64,000 bases of DNA from Dugong dugon (Eukaryota; Chordata; Mammalia; Sirenia; Dugongidae). A program made the position numbers and the translations under genes. The notes beneath the pieces are model-generated. The model saw only the letters and a program-made list of their open reading frames with translations. It was not told where the DNA came from and searched no databases. The DNA is taken from positions 4,891,001 to 4,955,000 of the forward strand of contig CM057480.1 in NCBI GenBank assembly GCA_030035585.1. Reading direction: 5' to 3'. Position 1 is the first letter of the stretch. Each line of letters begins with the position of its first letter. Shown one piece after another: positions 10,771-22,560 of the stretch.

Positions 10771-12640
10771 CAGAGGACTTCTCTTATCACTTAACGGCAG
10801 GTTGAGAGCAGGGCTTTGAGATGGGTTGAACCTACTGGAAAATGATCCAGCCCTATGTTCAGGTCCCCCAGCTTGGCATGGCCTGGCCCTGCCATCTTCT
10901 GCTGCACCCTACAAGACCTGAAGTTTCTGAGAATCCTAATCCCTCCACTGCTGGTTCTGTTATCAGAACTGCACTATGTAGGTCTCAGACTAACAGCTGT
11001 GGGTCTGAAAAGGAGCTACATTACCACTCAGGTGATAGTCCCTCCTTGCCTGGAAGGAGAAACAAGATCTCAGGTGTCACGGACACTGTGTTGACTAGAA
11101 CTCTCTTTTTATTGTTTCTAGACCACAGAAGAAATCCCCACCCCTCCCTACCCCCGGACTCCTTTCCATACACTTACACGTCTCCCAGTTTTCTGGCCAG
11201 TTGTAGGAAGACTGAGTCTGAGCATGAACTAGCTGAGGCTGAGTCTGGTCACTTCGTGCTGGGGCTAACCTCTCCCCGAGTGTGTAGGATTCTCACACAC
11301 CCCACCAACAAGCACTATCCTCAGTCAGAGGAGGTATTTCTGCAGTGACCCCAGGGCTTCCCCCTCACTTTTAGTCCATTCACCAAACTCCTGATATGGA
11401 CTCAAAACTCCTTAGCTATCTTGGGATAAGTGCTCTATAGTCCCAGGCTCCAGGTCGAAGTGTGAGAAAGAGGAGGAGCAACAGGTCCAGGGTCACTGTC
11501 CTATGGACCAGAGGAAGCTCAAGGAGCAGGTTCCGGATACCTTCTTTCTTAGGGCCTTCCTCTGCTACTCAATACAGTGGACCCGGGTCTTAGCTCAGAC
11601 CCGCAGGCAGGCCTCCTCTGCTCTTGAGTGTGTACACATGACTCCATGTGACTCTGGGTATATGCATACTCTCAGTACACATCACTGGAGCCCCAAAGCT
11701 CTCTGCTCTGGAATCTGCACAAGTTAGCTCCCCCACAGCAGTCTGCCCAATTAGCCCAGCTGTAGCAGATCTGTCCATGACTCAGAACTTCCCAGGCCTG
11801 GAAGCTTCTCCAGTGGGAGTTACCAAGACAACCTGACACCTAAATAACTTTATAGCCAGCTCCATGATGGGATAACATCTTTGTTTTTTTTTGTATCATT
11901 GGTTTGTATGACTCAGTGCAGAATTCAGCAAAGATGGTGCATGTTCATGAGGATGGCCTGGAGCCACTCCTCCTCTTCAGTCTTGTGAGGAGAGACTCTG
12001 GGGTCCCATGATGATCCCAGTGCCCTTCTATCACGACACCCACCTATGAGACAGACTCTACTGGAGAAATCACTTCCAGACAGACCTAATGTAATGACCG
12101 CTGCCTCTCGGCATTCCTGCCACTCTCAGAAGGTGTGAAATAGTCCGTGGATGGGGAGCTTGATGCCCTGAGTGGGTAGGAGGAGGTACAACAGGAACTA
12201 CCACCCTCAGAAGCAGGACCTCAGGTATAGAACATCACCCCTACTTCATCCCCTCCAGCTGAAGCAAGCTTGGACATTCATAAAATGTGGAGTCAATCCG
12301 ATGATACGTGGTGATATGTCACTAACAGAGCAATGCAAACCACCATGGAAACTCGGGTGAAGAGGAATGGGAATCAGCCCAAGGCTAGGGAGGAGAGGCA
12401 GAAAACATTCTCCAAGAGACTGACAGGAGAACTGGGTTCAAAAGCATGAGTAGAGTGTTCGGGAAGACAAGGGTGTTCTAAGCATGGAGAACGGCTCAGT
12501 TCACTGGGCCCCTGCAGTATTCTGGGTGGCCAAGTCATCACTGTGCAAACGTCAAAGGCACTGGTGGCACCTTGCATAGAGTGATAGAAGCCACTTCCCT
12601 GTTCAGGACTTCACTTTCCCTATTTGGCTGCCTCACTTAT
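10771..12640. other. No recognised element; 168-codon frame is not supported
   Basis: This 1.9-kb G/C-richer stretch has frames at 10842-11348 (168 codons), 11503-11727 and others. None has a recognisable domain, signal peptide or splice-site pattern I trust. I see no named repeat. Confidence 0.45.
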
Positions 12641-12649
12641 CCTATTGGC

Positions 12650-12960
12650 TTAGGTTTGGTTCCCTAGAAGTAGGGCCTAAGACAGGGATCTTTACTCAGA
12701 TGATTTATTGAGGGAGTGCTCATAGGTGAAATAAAGAAGTGAAGGTAGCAGGATGAGGCAGGGGAAGGAGCTAAGCAAGGATGTGGTCTCAGCTGAAGAC
12801 AGACCTCAGTCTGATCCCATGAGGAGCTCTGAGGCATCAACTGCACCACGTAGTTGGTCCCACATTGAGACAGGGGACTGGTAAAATACCCTGTAAAATA
12901 TTCTGTGTCAGTCAATCATTGTTCCACTTCTGATTCGAGGAGTGAGTGGTCTGCCAGGCA
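12650..12960. repeat. Unnamed diverged interspersed repeat, copy B
   Basis: The opening 'tggttccctagaagtagggc' and 'gatttattgagggagtgctc' resemble copies A (5764) and C (17190). I do not recognise the family; orientation is not assigned. Confidence 0.4.
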
Positions 12961-14194
12961 AGACAGTTCCTATTAGACCAAAGGCAATTTTCTGGTGAAA
13001 AGGGTAGCTGTGAGATGCTACCAGCCAATACTCACAGTAGCCGGGGAATGGCTGGTAAAGTGGACCTGGCTAGGGTATAACCATATCCAAGACACCTTCT
13101 CAACTCAATAAGACAGAAGAGCACAGGAGCTGTCCCATTAAGTCACCCAGACACATCTACACACCTGCATCTGCCCCCTACAAGGGTAGTAAATTTTCAC
13201 GAGACCTGCTGGAAATAATGGCCCAAGACTTGCTTGTTGATGGTCGATTTTCTTTCTGTTCTTATTCTCTTGTTCCTGCCAATGCTCTGGTTCTTTCTTC
13301 CCAAGCTTGATTCTCATTTCTGAACCGAGTCTAAGTTTACTCCTCTGGGCTGTTACTGGCCTCATTCCTTAAGCTTCCTGTGCCCCAAAGCACAGAGACT
13401 GTCAGACTTAACCTCAGGTCCTCAAAGGCTAGTCCCAAGCCCTGGTCACTAATCATGACTAGCCTCTCTCTCTCAGGCAGGAGTGACAGACCAGGTTACT
13501 CATCTGAAAGTTTACAAGAAGAATCTCTTTTAACATTCTTTACCATCATTCCTATAAATTAGTATTTTACACTCTTTTATTTCATGGACAGCCAACTGTC
13601 CATAAAATAAGAGAAACTATTAAAAAGAGAAGCTACTTTTAGCTTGCACGGGGAACCAGATGATATATGCTGCAGTTGTCAACTGTCTTTTAAAATGTAT
13701 GTAGCACACTGGAACTCATAAATATTTAAAAGGACTAAATAATTATCTGAAGTTCCCCCGTCCGCTTTTTAAAATCACCATTTCCGCAGGAAGCCAAGGA
13801 GCATTTGTTCTTTGTCAACTGTCCAGGCAGAATGACCACATTTGAAAACTTGTTCCTCCTGTTTGTTGTTCTTTTTGTCATTTCTAACTCACTACCCAGT
13901 CTCCCTTCTTCATTTCCCCACTGGCTTCAAACCACCAATTTGGCAAATGTACCAAAACATCTCCATCACAGACTCTTCCAGATAAGAGGATCCGACCACC
14001 CTGCAAAACTGTGACAGAGGGTCATACGCAGGGGGCAAAGGATAGACACCAAGGACATACTGCCTCTTCCTGAACTGCCAGGGGCTCTCCTAGGCAAAGA
14101 AGTGAGATGACGTCTCAGATTCCTGAGACGTACTGAGAACACCTCTACTGGCTAAGAGATTTTCCTGCACAGAAAACGACAGCAATGTGGTAAA
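12961..14194. other. Largely unrecognised sequence with one small hairpin
   Basis: No gene or named repeat was recognised. A compact inverted repeat lies at 13572-13613 and is reported separately. Confidence 0.4.
13572..13613. repeat. Short inverted repeat (hairpin)
   Basis: The arms at 13572-13591 and 13596-13613 pair through 'catggacag' / 'ctgtccat' and outward A/T-rich blocks, with small bulges and a 4-nt loop 'ccaa'. This could be a chance palindrome or a remnant of a palindromic element. Confidence 0.6.
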
Positions 14195-14396
14195 ACAGAC
14201 AGAGCAGAGAAACTGTAATTTTGTCTCAGCCACTTCCTAACTGCATGACTTTAATGCAGTTATTACAAAGGAAAGCTCACATACTCCTCTTGCAGGTTTA
14301 CTGTGAGAATTAAGGCTAATGCTTTAAGAATCAGGTAAAATGCACAGTAACTGCCACCTATAAGAAGCTCAGTAAGTGGTACCTGTTATTATTTTT
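14195..14396 (+). repeat. MIR SINE
   Basis: MIR order: 'tctcagccacttcctaactg', 'ctgtgagaattaaggctaat', 'agaagctcagtaagtggtac', and an A/T-rich tail. The RTE copy starts directly after it. Confidence 0.7.
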
Positions 14397-16187
14397 TATT
14401 TCAAAGGGCAGCTTGAGAAGACAAAGTAAAGTATTATAATGAAATGTGCAGAGATCTGGAGTTAGAAAACTAAAAAGGAATAATGCGCTCAGCATTTCTC
14501 AAGCTGAAAGAACTGAAGAAAAAATTCAAGCTTCAAGTTGCAATACTGAAGAATTCAATATTGAATGATGCAGGAAGCATCAAAAGAAGATGGAAGGAAT
14601 ACACAGAGTCACTGTACCAAAAAGAACTGGTCGATGTTCAACCATTTTAGGAGGTAGCATATGATCAAGAACCGATGGTATGGAAGGAAAAAGTCCAAGG
14701 AGCACTGAAGGCGTTGGCAAAAAACAAGGCTCCAGGAATTGACAGAACACCAGTTGGGATGTTTCAACAAATAGATGCAATGCTGGAAACACTCACTCAT
14801 CTATGCCAAGAATTTGGAAGACAGCTACTTGGCCAACTGACCGGAAGAGATTCATATTTGTACCCATTCCAAAGAAAGGTGATCCAAAAGAATGCGGAAA
14901 TTATCAAACAATATCATTAATATCACACGCAAGTAAAATCTTGCTGAAGATCATTCAAAAATAGTTGCAGCAGTACATTGACAGGGAACCTCCAGAAATT
15001 CAAGCCAGTTTCAGAAGAGACTTGGAATGATGGATATCATTGTAGATGTCACACGGATCTTGGTTGAAAGCTGAGAATACTAGAAAGATGTTTACCTGTT
15101 GTTTTATTGACTGTGCAAAGGCATTTGACTGTGTGGATCATAACAAATTATGGATAACATTGCAAAGAATGGGAATTCCAGAACACTTAATTCTGCTCGT
15201 GAGGAACCTGTACAAAGACGAACAGGTGGTTGTTCTAACAAAAGAAGGGGATAATGCGTGGTTTAAAATCAGAAAAGGTGTGTGTCAGGGTGGTATCCTT
15301 TCACTATATTTATTCAACCTGTACGCTGAGCAAATAATCTGAGAAGCTGGACTAGATGAAGAAGAACGAGGCATCAGGATTGGAGGAAGACTCATTAACA
15401 ACCTGAGATATGCAGATGACACAGTCTTGCCTGCTAAAAGTGAACAGGACTTGAAGCACTTACTGATGAAGATCAAAGGCTACATCCTTCAATATGGATT
15501 ACACCTCAACATAAAGAAAACAAAAATCCTCACACCTGGACCAATAAGCATCATGATGATAAATGGAGAAAAGATTGAAGTTGTCAAGGATTTCATTTTA
15601 CTTGGATCCACAATCAACACCCATGGAAGCAGCAGTCAAGAAATCAGACAATTCATTGCATTGGGCAAATCTGCTGCAAAAGACCTCTTTAAAGTTTTAA
15701 AAAGCAAAGATGTTACTTTGAGGACTAAGGTGCACCTGACCCAAGCTATGGTATCATCAATTGCTTCATATGCATGTGAAAGCTAGACAATGAGTAAGGA
15801 AGACCAGAGAAGAATTGATGTATTTGAATTATGGTGTTGGTGAAGAATACTGAATATACAATGGACTGCTAGAAGAACAAACAAATCTGTTTTGGAAGAA
15901 GTACAGCCAGAATGCTCCTTAGAAGCAAGGATAGTGAGACTTCATCTCACATACTTTGAACATGTTACCCGGTGGGACCAGTTCCTGGAGAAGGACATCG
16001 TGCTTGATAAAGTAGAGGGTCAGCGAAAAAGAGGAAGACCTTCAATGAGATGGACTGATACAGTGGCTGTAACAATGGGCTCAAACATAGCAATGATTGT
16101 GAGGATGGCGCAGGATTGGGCAGTGTTTCGTTCTGCTGTACATAGGGTTGCTATGAGTAAGAACGGACTGGATAGCACCTAATAACA
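14397..16187 (+). mobile_element. RTE (BovB-like) LINE, 5'-truncated, decayed
   Basis: This is the longest sense-strand RTE copy in the window. It lacks the endonuclease part, covers the region before the reverse transcriptase, the whole RT and the C-terminal part, and ends in 'gatagcacctaataacatca'. It is 5'-truncated at 'atttcaaagggcagc', close to the point where the minus-strand RTE half at 35236-36668 stops. Stop codons and frameshifts rule out activity. Confidence 0.92.
14675..16182 (+). pseudogene. RTE reverse-transcriptase pseudogene
   Basis: The family's RT copies RNA into DNA during target-primed insertion. Visible motifs in order: KNKAPGIDRTP (frame 14675-14920); palm motif A, FIDCAKAFDCVDH, and motif B, GVCQGGILSLYLFNLY (15046-15342); then YADDT at about 15408-15422, the catalytic Y-x-DD box; then a long C-terminal domain (15427-15786 and 15892-16182). 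The frame is broken by a stop at 15340-15342, a stop at 15784-15786 and changes of frame before 15046, so it is a fossil. Confidence 0.92.
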
Positions 16188-18039
16188 TCATTCACTCTCT
16201 TAAGTAACATAACATTTATAATTATTTCAGAAGAAAGTACTCTTATATATATTTTATATAGTGTTCCATCTTCCAAGTGCTGAATATTAAACAAAATCTT
16301 GCATTTCCTTGATGATTTTATATCTATGCTTTTAATATTAATTCTAATTTAGGTCTAATATATGAATAACACTCAGGCTTCTTACTGAAATTGGTAGAGC
16401 TGATTGGCCATACACTAACGATTGTTAGACGCAATGCACACTTTTTGTTCTGTATCTACTTTTCCCATCTTCTCTATTTTCATGTCATTTCTTGGGGCAG
16501 GCATGTGTTTGCTAGCAGCAAACTCTACTCCTGAATTGCTGCTTCCAAGTTGATGTGCATTTACAAACCAGATCAGCAAGCTTGCCAGAATCGTAAATAT
16601 TCAGGTTTCTGTTCCTGGGAACGTGGAAGACAATATATCATGAAAGCCCTGCTAATAAAAACACCGCAAATATTGGCATGATACATAATCAACAAGATTT
16701 TAACACATGGCAGGACTCTAAAGAATATAAGGGAAATAACCAAGTACCAAAAGTGAAGAAGCTGAAATCAGATGTGAGTAGGCACTGAGGTTTCAGCATC
16801 TCTGTGATAATTGCAATCTCAGTACCTGCGGGTTAGAGTTTTAACAGCCATGTATGGAGCAGAAAAAACTTGAGCTTATGCTAAGATCCTTATATAAGCC
16901 TTAGAAGCTTAAAATGCCTTACCTTCAGTAATAAGATAGACTAGAATTTTTTTTTAACGGCACCTCAGAGAGAAAGGTGGGGGGGTACTTTTTATTTGGC
17001 TATGAGTTCTGAATAAAGGGGAAAAAAAAAAGAAAAAAAGATGCCCTAAAACTTCATAAACAGAGTGTTCTGCTCATAATGGTTTAAGTGTGTCTGCATG
17101 GTCCAGAAAACTCTAAGCTGATACATTTACACAAAAGGGGGGTCTCAGGATAGTAATACCTCAGGAAGACTAGACAGAAGAGATTATCTTAGCCTGGATT
17201 CCTCAGAAGGCAGAGTCTGAGGCAAAGGACTTGTGGGCTACTATTTTATTAGGGAGTCAGAGTGAAGGACAAGGGTAATGAAGCTGGGAAGGAGGGAAAG
17301 CCACTGATATGAGGGTGTATTGTTGAGTAAGACCAGCGCTAAGGGAGACTGCTTACTGGATCCCAAGCATTTCCTTTGTTAAAGGCTTACCCCATGAGGT
17401 ACTGACTACCCCAAAGTTCCAGTGTTTGCTTAGCCAGCTCTGTGATGGTCTAAGCCCTGGCATCAAAAGGGAATCCTCAGGGCAAGGAATAAGAGGCACC
17501 TGACTTGACGGTGAGGCTAGGTGTCGTTGGGTTTGCCTGCATGAAGCGTACAGGAGCCCAGGAAAGCTGATGACCACAGTGGAAATGGGAACAAGAGCCA
17601 GTTTAGGCTGAGAGGATTTTAAGTGGCACCTAACACCCAATCACAGCCTAGTCATCTTGTAGAATTGAAGAGATAGAGATCACAGTTCTAGAATTTGCAA
17701 GGTAGAGTAACAGACAGAAGGGAACTGCACAGAAAAAGACTTCCAGGGATCTTTAGAGGGTTCCCCTTGAGTCTTTGCTGAGTGTCTACAACGTGTGTGG
17801 AACTACCCAATGTCAATGAAAAGGCCACACACAAAGTTTGGGGATTATTTGCACTCTCACCAGCTAAAGTGGTAGCACATCATAATACGTGATATTGGGT
17901 AGCGTCTTCAGAAGGTTATTTCTTTAACAGTTGGGCTAAATTAGATCTGGCATAAAGATAAGCTCCACCCAAACAAATCTTGAAAGCAAGTCTAGAAAGG
18001 AACAGACTGACCCTAAGTAACTGCATGCCAGGACAAAGT
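16188..18039. other. Mostly unrecognised; contains repeat copy C
   Basis: Apart from the repeat-like stretch at 17190-17640 I recognise nothing. A-rich low complexity occurs near 17020-17040. Confidence 0.4.
17190..17640. repeat. Unnamed diverged interspersed repeat, copy C
   Basis: 'ggattcctcagaaggcagag' and 'ctattttattagggagtcag' resemble copies A and B at 5764 and 12650. The family is unidentified. The 95-codon minus frame 17353-17640 is not supported as a gene. Confidence 0.35.
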
Positions 18040-18372
18040 TCAACCATTTAAAAGAATGCAATAAAATCCAGCACCCCAAAAAATTAAAATTCACAATACC
18101 TAGCATTTGCTAAAAAATGACTGGCATGAAGAAAAGCAGGAATACGTGACCCGTAACCAAGGAAAAAAATCAATAAAAACAGTGATAATAGAATTATAAA
18201 ATGAATTTAATAAAATAGCTATTATAAATAGGCACCATTTGTTTAAGAAGGTAGATAAAAGCATGAAAATTATAAGAAAATCATTAGATGAAATAAACTA
18301 ATTCCTGGAAAATGTAACTTACTAAAATTAATACAAAAGAAATTAAGAATACAGTAGTTTTATGACTAGTAA

Positions 18373-18526
18373 GGAGCCCTGGTGGCTCAGTGGTTAAGAG
18401 TTTGGCTGCTAACCAAAAGGCTGGCAGTTTGAATCCACTAGCCACTTCTTGGAAACACTGTGGAGCAGTTCTACTCTGTCCAATAGGGTTGCTATGAGTC
18501 AGAATCGACTTGACAGCAACGGTTAA
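18373..18526 (+). mobile_element. Afrotherian SINE, short subtype
   Basis: A full head ('ggagccctggtggctcagtg', 'gcagtttgaatccactag') is followed by 'gttctactctgtccaatagg' and the RTE-shared end 'gctatgagtcagaatcgact'. It is inserted in the old LINE-1. Confidence 0.95.
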
Positions 18527-19487
18527 TCCCAATAAGGAGATAAATAGGAAATAGCACCAAGATATTTGTATGAGACCTGCATCAACTTGATACCAAAACC
18601 TGATAAAAACATTAAGAGAAAAGAAAATTCACTTCTACAAATATAGATGCACAGAATACTAAAAACATCAGAGAAGGGTAGCCAGAAATTACGTATCAAT
18701 CTATATCTATGTCCATATCCACAGGTTGAGACAGTGATAGCATTATCACCAAGCTGAAAATATTCCAGGAATGCAAGGTTAGTTTAACATCCAAATATGT
18801 ATCAATGTAATTTTTCATATTCACAAAAGAAAAGAAAAATATTATATGAACACTCAAGAGAGTAAGGAAAAGTATAATAAAGCTATAATAATTAATAGGT
18901 GTGGTATTAGCACCAAGATAGAAAACTATAGCCTGTGAGCAGAACAAGAGTATAGAAACAGACTTACACATATATAAGCATTTGATTCTGACCATGGTAG
19001 TCCTTGACAACAATGGAGGAAAGGACAGTTTCCAGTCATGGTGCTTGGACAATTAAACATCCATGTGGAATGGAAAAAACAACTGCTCCTTACTTCACAT
19101 CTTAAATTTCAAGTGAACTTTAGCTCTACATGCGAAAGGTAAAGATTAAATTCTTGGAAAGATAATATAGAGGAATCAACTTGGCAACAATGGGTATCCA
19201 TAATATTTTATAAGTAAAGAGTTTTAAGTGAGACAAAATAAATGCCAACCACAGGAAAGGACTGCTAAATTTAAACGTCAACTTCTGTTCATCATAAGAT
19301 TTCAGTAAGACAGTAAAAATCAAGCCACGAAGTGGGAAAATACATTTTCAATATATACAAAGAGGGGCTCCTATTTAAGATATATAAAGAACATTCTCAG
19401 TTCAATAAGAAATTTAATAAATCAATTACAAGTCAATAAGACAATCTAATAAAAACTGCAAGAAATTTGAATGGGCACTTTACAAAA

Positions 19488-19699
19488 TAAAAAAAAAAAA
19501 CCCCACTGTCATTGAGTCAATTCCATCTCATAGCAACGCTGTAGGACAGAGTAGAACTGCCTCATAGGGTTTCCAAGGCTGTACATTTTTATGGAAGCAG
19601 ACTGCCACAAACTTCTCCCTTGGAGAGGCTGGTAGGTTTGAACTGCTGACCTTTGGGTTAGCAGCCAAGCACTTTAACCACTGCATCACCGGGGCTCCT
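19488..19699 (-). mobile_element. Afrotherian SINE, long subtype, with 10-bp target duplication
   Basis: It is flanked by the direct repeat ctttacaaaa at 19478-19487 and 19700-19709. It contains the extra central block 'ttatggaagcagactgccac' that the short subtype lacks. The plus-strand A-run at its left edge is a T-run at the SINE's own 3' end. It interrupts the old LINE-1. Confidence 0.96.
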
Positions 19700-20290
19700 C
19701 TTTACAAAACAGAACATGCAAATGGTCAATAATTACGTGTTATATTAGTATCAGGAAAATAGAAAATAAAACCATAATGAGATACCACTTCACCCTCCCC
19801 AAAATGTCTAAAAATAAAAATTTGATAATCGAAGTTTGGTACAAATGTGAAACACTGGAATACTTTTACACTACTAATAGTTTGCTTCAAGCATTTTAGA
19901 AAATACATGGGCATAATAAAATAATTTCAATATAATCTATAACCTGGTGCTGTCTAGCATAAAAGAATTCATGTGTAAAATAATATACATAAGCAACAAT
20001 ATTTACAGAATTATTAATCATAATAGCCACAAACTAGTAACCACACAACTATCCATCCACTCCAATAGTAAATACAATGGAGCACTGTGCAAAATGAAAA
20101 TGTGGAAATATGACTACATGTAAAAAGATAAATGAATCCCACAACATGATTTTTCAGCCAAATAATGAAAACATAAGAGACTATTTACTAGAACGCTCCA
20201 TTTATGTAAAGTCTAAAAATAGAAAAACTAATAAGATTAGAAACCATGATACTTATAAACTTTGGAGAGGACAGAGAGAGAAATATTTGG

Positions 20291-21323
20291 CAGGATATGA
20301 GCAAATGTGTAGACTTTGAGGCTGCAGATTGCACTGTGAAAGGAGCAAGGTGGGCAAACCCTACCTTTATCACTAACCATGCAGCAAGGATCTGCATGAA
20401 TCCAATTCCCCGCTGGAAGTGGATACAGGCCTCACCTTCTCACATTTCCACTCCTTGTCACCAGCCACTTCCGTGACAATTCCCTCTCTCTCTGACCATA
20501 ACCACCCGGAATTATATTGGACCTCGTCCCTGATATCCTGAGCTAGCTAGATCAAAGCATCTCTGGGCACCTGAGACCAGGTCACTGGGGAGCAGCTGTA
20601 GGCTCAGGAGTCTGCACAACTCCTCGCACTTCAGAGCAGCTGGTCTCTCTCTCCCCAGTTCTTCACCGACTGCCTGTGCAGCCTTTCTCTATCAGCCAGT
20701 CACCTAGAGCTGGGTCTACACAATTCTACTCTGTACTGCCAGCCCTTGCTGGCTCATTGTCCCTGTGAGCTCACTGATTCTCTACAATGGCTCACAGACT
20801 TCGCAGAGACTGTTACCTATACTTACAGTTATCCATTTATTATAACCAGAAAGGATACAAGCTTAGAGATGCATCAAGCAAGATCTGGAGAAGTCCCAAC
20901 ATGGGGCCTCTGTTGTCCTCAGGGTCATGCAGCACCCTCTTCCACGCGTGGATGTTCTCACTGATCCAGGAGGTCCCATAGAGACTGCTCCAAGGTCCAA
21001 GGTACCCTACTCATTGGGACTTCAATGGATATGCATGACTTGGGGCTTAATGCAGTTACAGTTGATCCAATCAATGAACATGCATGACTGCATTAGGCCC
21101 CCCTCCCTTCCTGAAGTTAGTTTGCCAGGAGTGGGGACTGTGTAGCCCCCACTTGCCATGCTATTTTGGATAACAAAGGCATCTTGATTATTTTCAGAAA
21201 CCAGAGTCAAAGGGCCAAACCAAGTTATTTTTATTTGTCTCACAGCAAGGCTTCTGCGATATTCTCAGTATTCTGATTTTTAAATTAAGTGTGTACTTAA
21301 GAATAATTTATTGACCTTTACAT
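20291..21323. repeat. Possible ERV LTR-like repeat (about 20560-21240)
   Basis: 'caatggctcacagacttcgc', 'ccatttattataaccagaaa' and 'aggatacaagcttagagatg' are reminiscent of the reverse of an ERV LTR class common in mammals. I could not fix termini or a target duplication. Short frames (72-76 codons) in this stretch look like chance. Confidence 0.35.
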
Positions 21324-22226
21324 ATCCTTTCACCATACTTATTCAATCTGTAGGCTGAACAAATAATCCAAGAAGCTGGACTATATGAAGAAGAACGCAG
21401 CATCAGGACTGGAGGAAGACTCATTAACAACCTGCATTATGCAGATGACACAATCTTGCTTGCTGAAAGTGAAGAGGACTTGAAGCACTTACTGATGAAG
21501 ATCAAAGACCACAGCCTTCAGTACAGATTACACCTCAACGTAAACAAAACAAAAATCCTCCCAGCTGGATCAATAAGCAACATCATGATAAACAGAGAAA
21601 ATATTGAGGTTGTCAAGGATTTCATTTCACTTGGCTCCACAATCAACGCCACAATGGAAGCAGCAATCAAGAAATCAAATAACACACTGCACTGGACAAA
21701 TCTGCTGCAAAAGACCCTTTAAAGTGTTGAAAAGCAAAGATTTTACTTTGAGGACTAAGACGCACTGACCCAAACCATGGTATTTTCAATCACTTCTTAT
21801 GCATGTGAAAGCTGGACAATGAATAAGGAAGATGGAAGAAGAATTGATGCCTTTGAAGTGTGGTGTTGGCGAAGAATATTGAATACACCATGGACTGCCA
21901 GAAGAACAAACAAATCTGTCTTGGAAGAAGTACAACCAGAATGCTCCTTAGAAGCGAGGACGGCAAGATTTCATCTCAGTCACGTATTTTGGACGTGCTA
22001 TCAGGAGGGACCAGTCCCTGGACAAGGACATCAGGCTTGGGAAGGTAGAGGGTCAGTGAAAAAGAGGAAGACCCTCTACGAGATGGATTGACATAGTGGC
22101 TGCAACAATGGGCTCAAGCACAACAACAACTGTGAGGATGGCTCGGGATCGGGCAGTGCTTGGTTCTACTGTACATAGGGTTGCTATTAGTTGGAATCGA
22201 CTCAATGGCACCTAATAACAACAACA
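21324..22226 (+). mobile_element. RTE LINE, 5'-truncated 3' third
   Basis: It starts just after RT motif B ('cctttcaccatacttattca') and runs to the 'ggcacctaataacaacaaca' tail. The Y-x-DD box is mutated (CAT for TAT before GCAGATGAC near 21435-21450), and frames 21456-21722 and 21777-22091 show the RT C-terminal region split by frameshifts. It is inactive. A possible short flanking match, acatat, occurs on both sides. Confidence 0.93.
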
Positions 22227-22560
22227 TATGTATTTGTATACTTTTCTGTATTTATGTTCTATATTGATACAATGAAATTCAAAGAGGATATCTGCTGCTA
22301 GAGCAAATGTAAATGCCCTTCAATACATTATTGGTTAATAAGTATACGGAGCATAGCTAATACAGAATAATACGTAGTCACTAAAAACACTGTGATACTT
22401 AGAGCATTGACATGGAATATTTGAAAAGATATAAACTTACGTAAAATAAAATTATATAGATAGATAAACTTGTGCAATCTCATGTATGTGAGTACAAATA
22501 TGCAGTGAAATCCCTCTAGATTCCAGTTTAGGACAATGGGGGACTCTGTTCAGAGATCAG
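22227..22560 (+). repeat. Possible LINE 3' fragment
   Basis: 'aatacgtagtcactaaaaac' followed by an A/T-rich stretch with 'tgtgcaatctcatgtatgtg' resembles the genomic tail regions of old LINE-1/HAL1 copies. The call is weak. Confidence 0.35.

Larger units (their letters stand above)
18040..20290 (+). mobile_element. Old LINE-1, sense, interrupted by two SINEs
   Basis: 18040-18372 resembles the region ahead of or within ORF1 ('ctagcatttgctaaaaaatg', 'gactggcatgaagaaaagca'). 18527-19487 and 19710-20290 carry late ORF2 and 3' sequence ('tattccaggaatgcaaggtt', 'taatgagataccacttcacc', 'gaacgctccatttatgtaaa'). SINEs at 18373-18526 and 19488-19699 split it. It has many stops and is inactive. The gap between the 5' and 3' portions implies internal loss or two separate fragments. 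Confidence 0.8.

Noticed and set aside
10842-11348. 168-codon plus frame, Pro/Ser-rich
   Set aside because: No domain, signal peptide or repeat structure; an overlapping alternative frame is also open, as expected in G/C-richer DNA without stops by chance.
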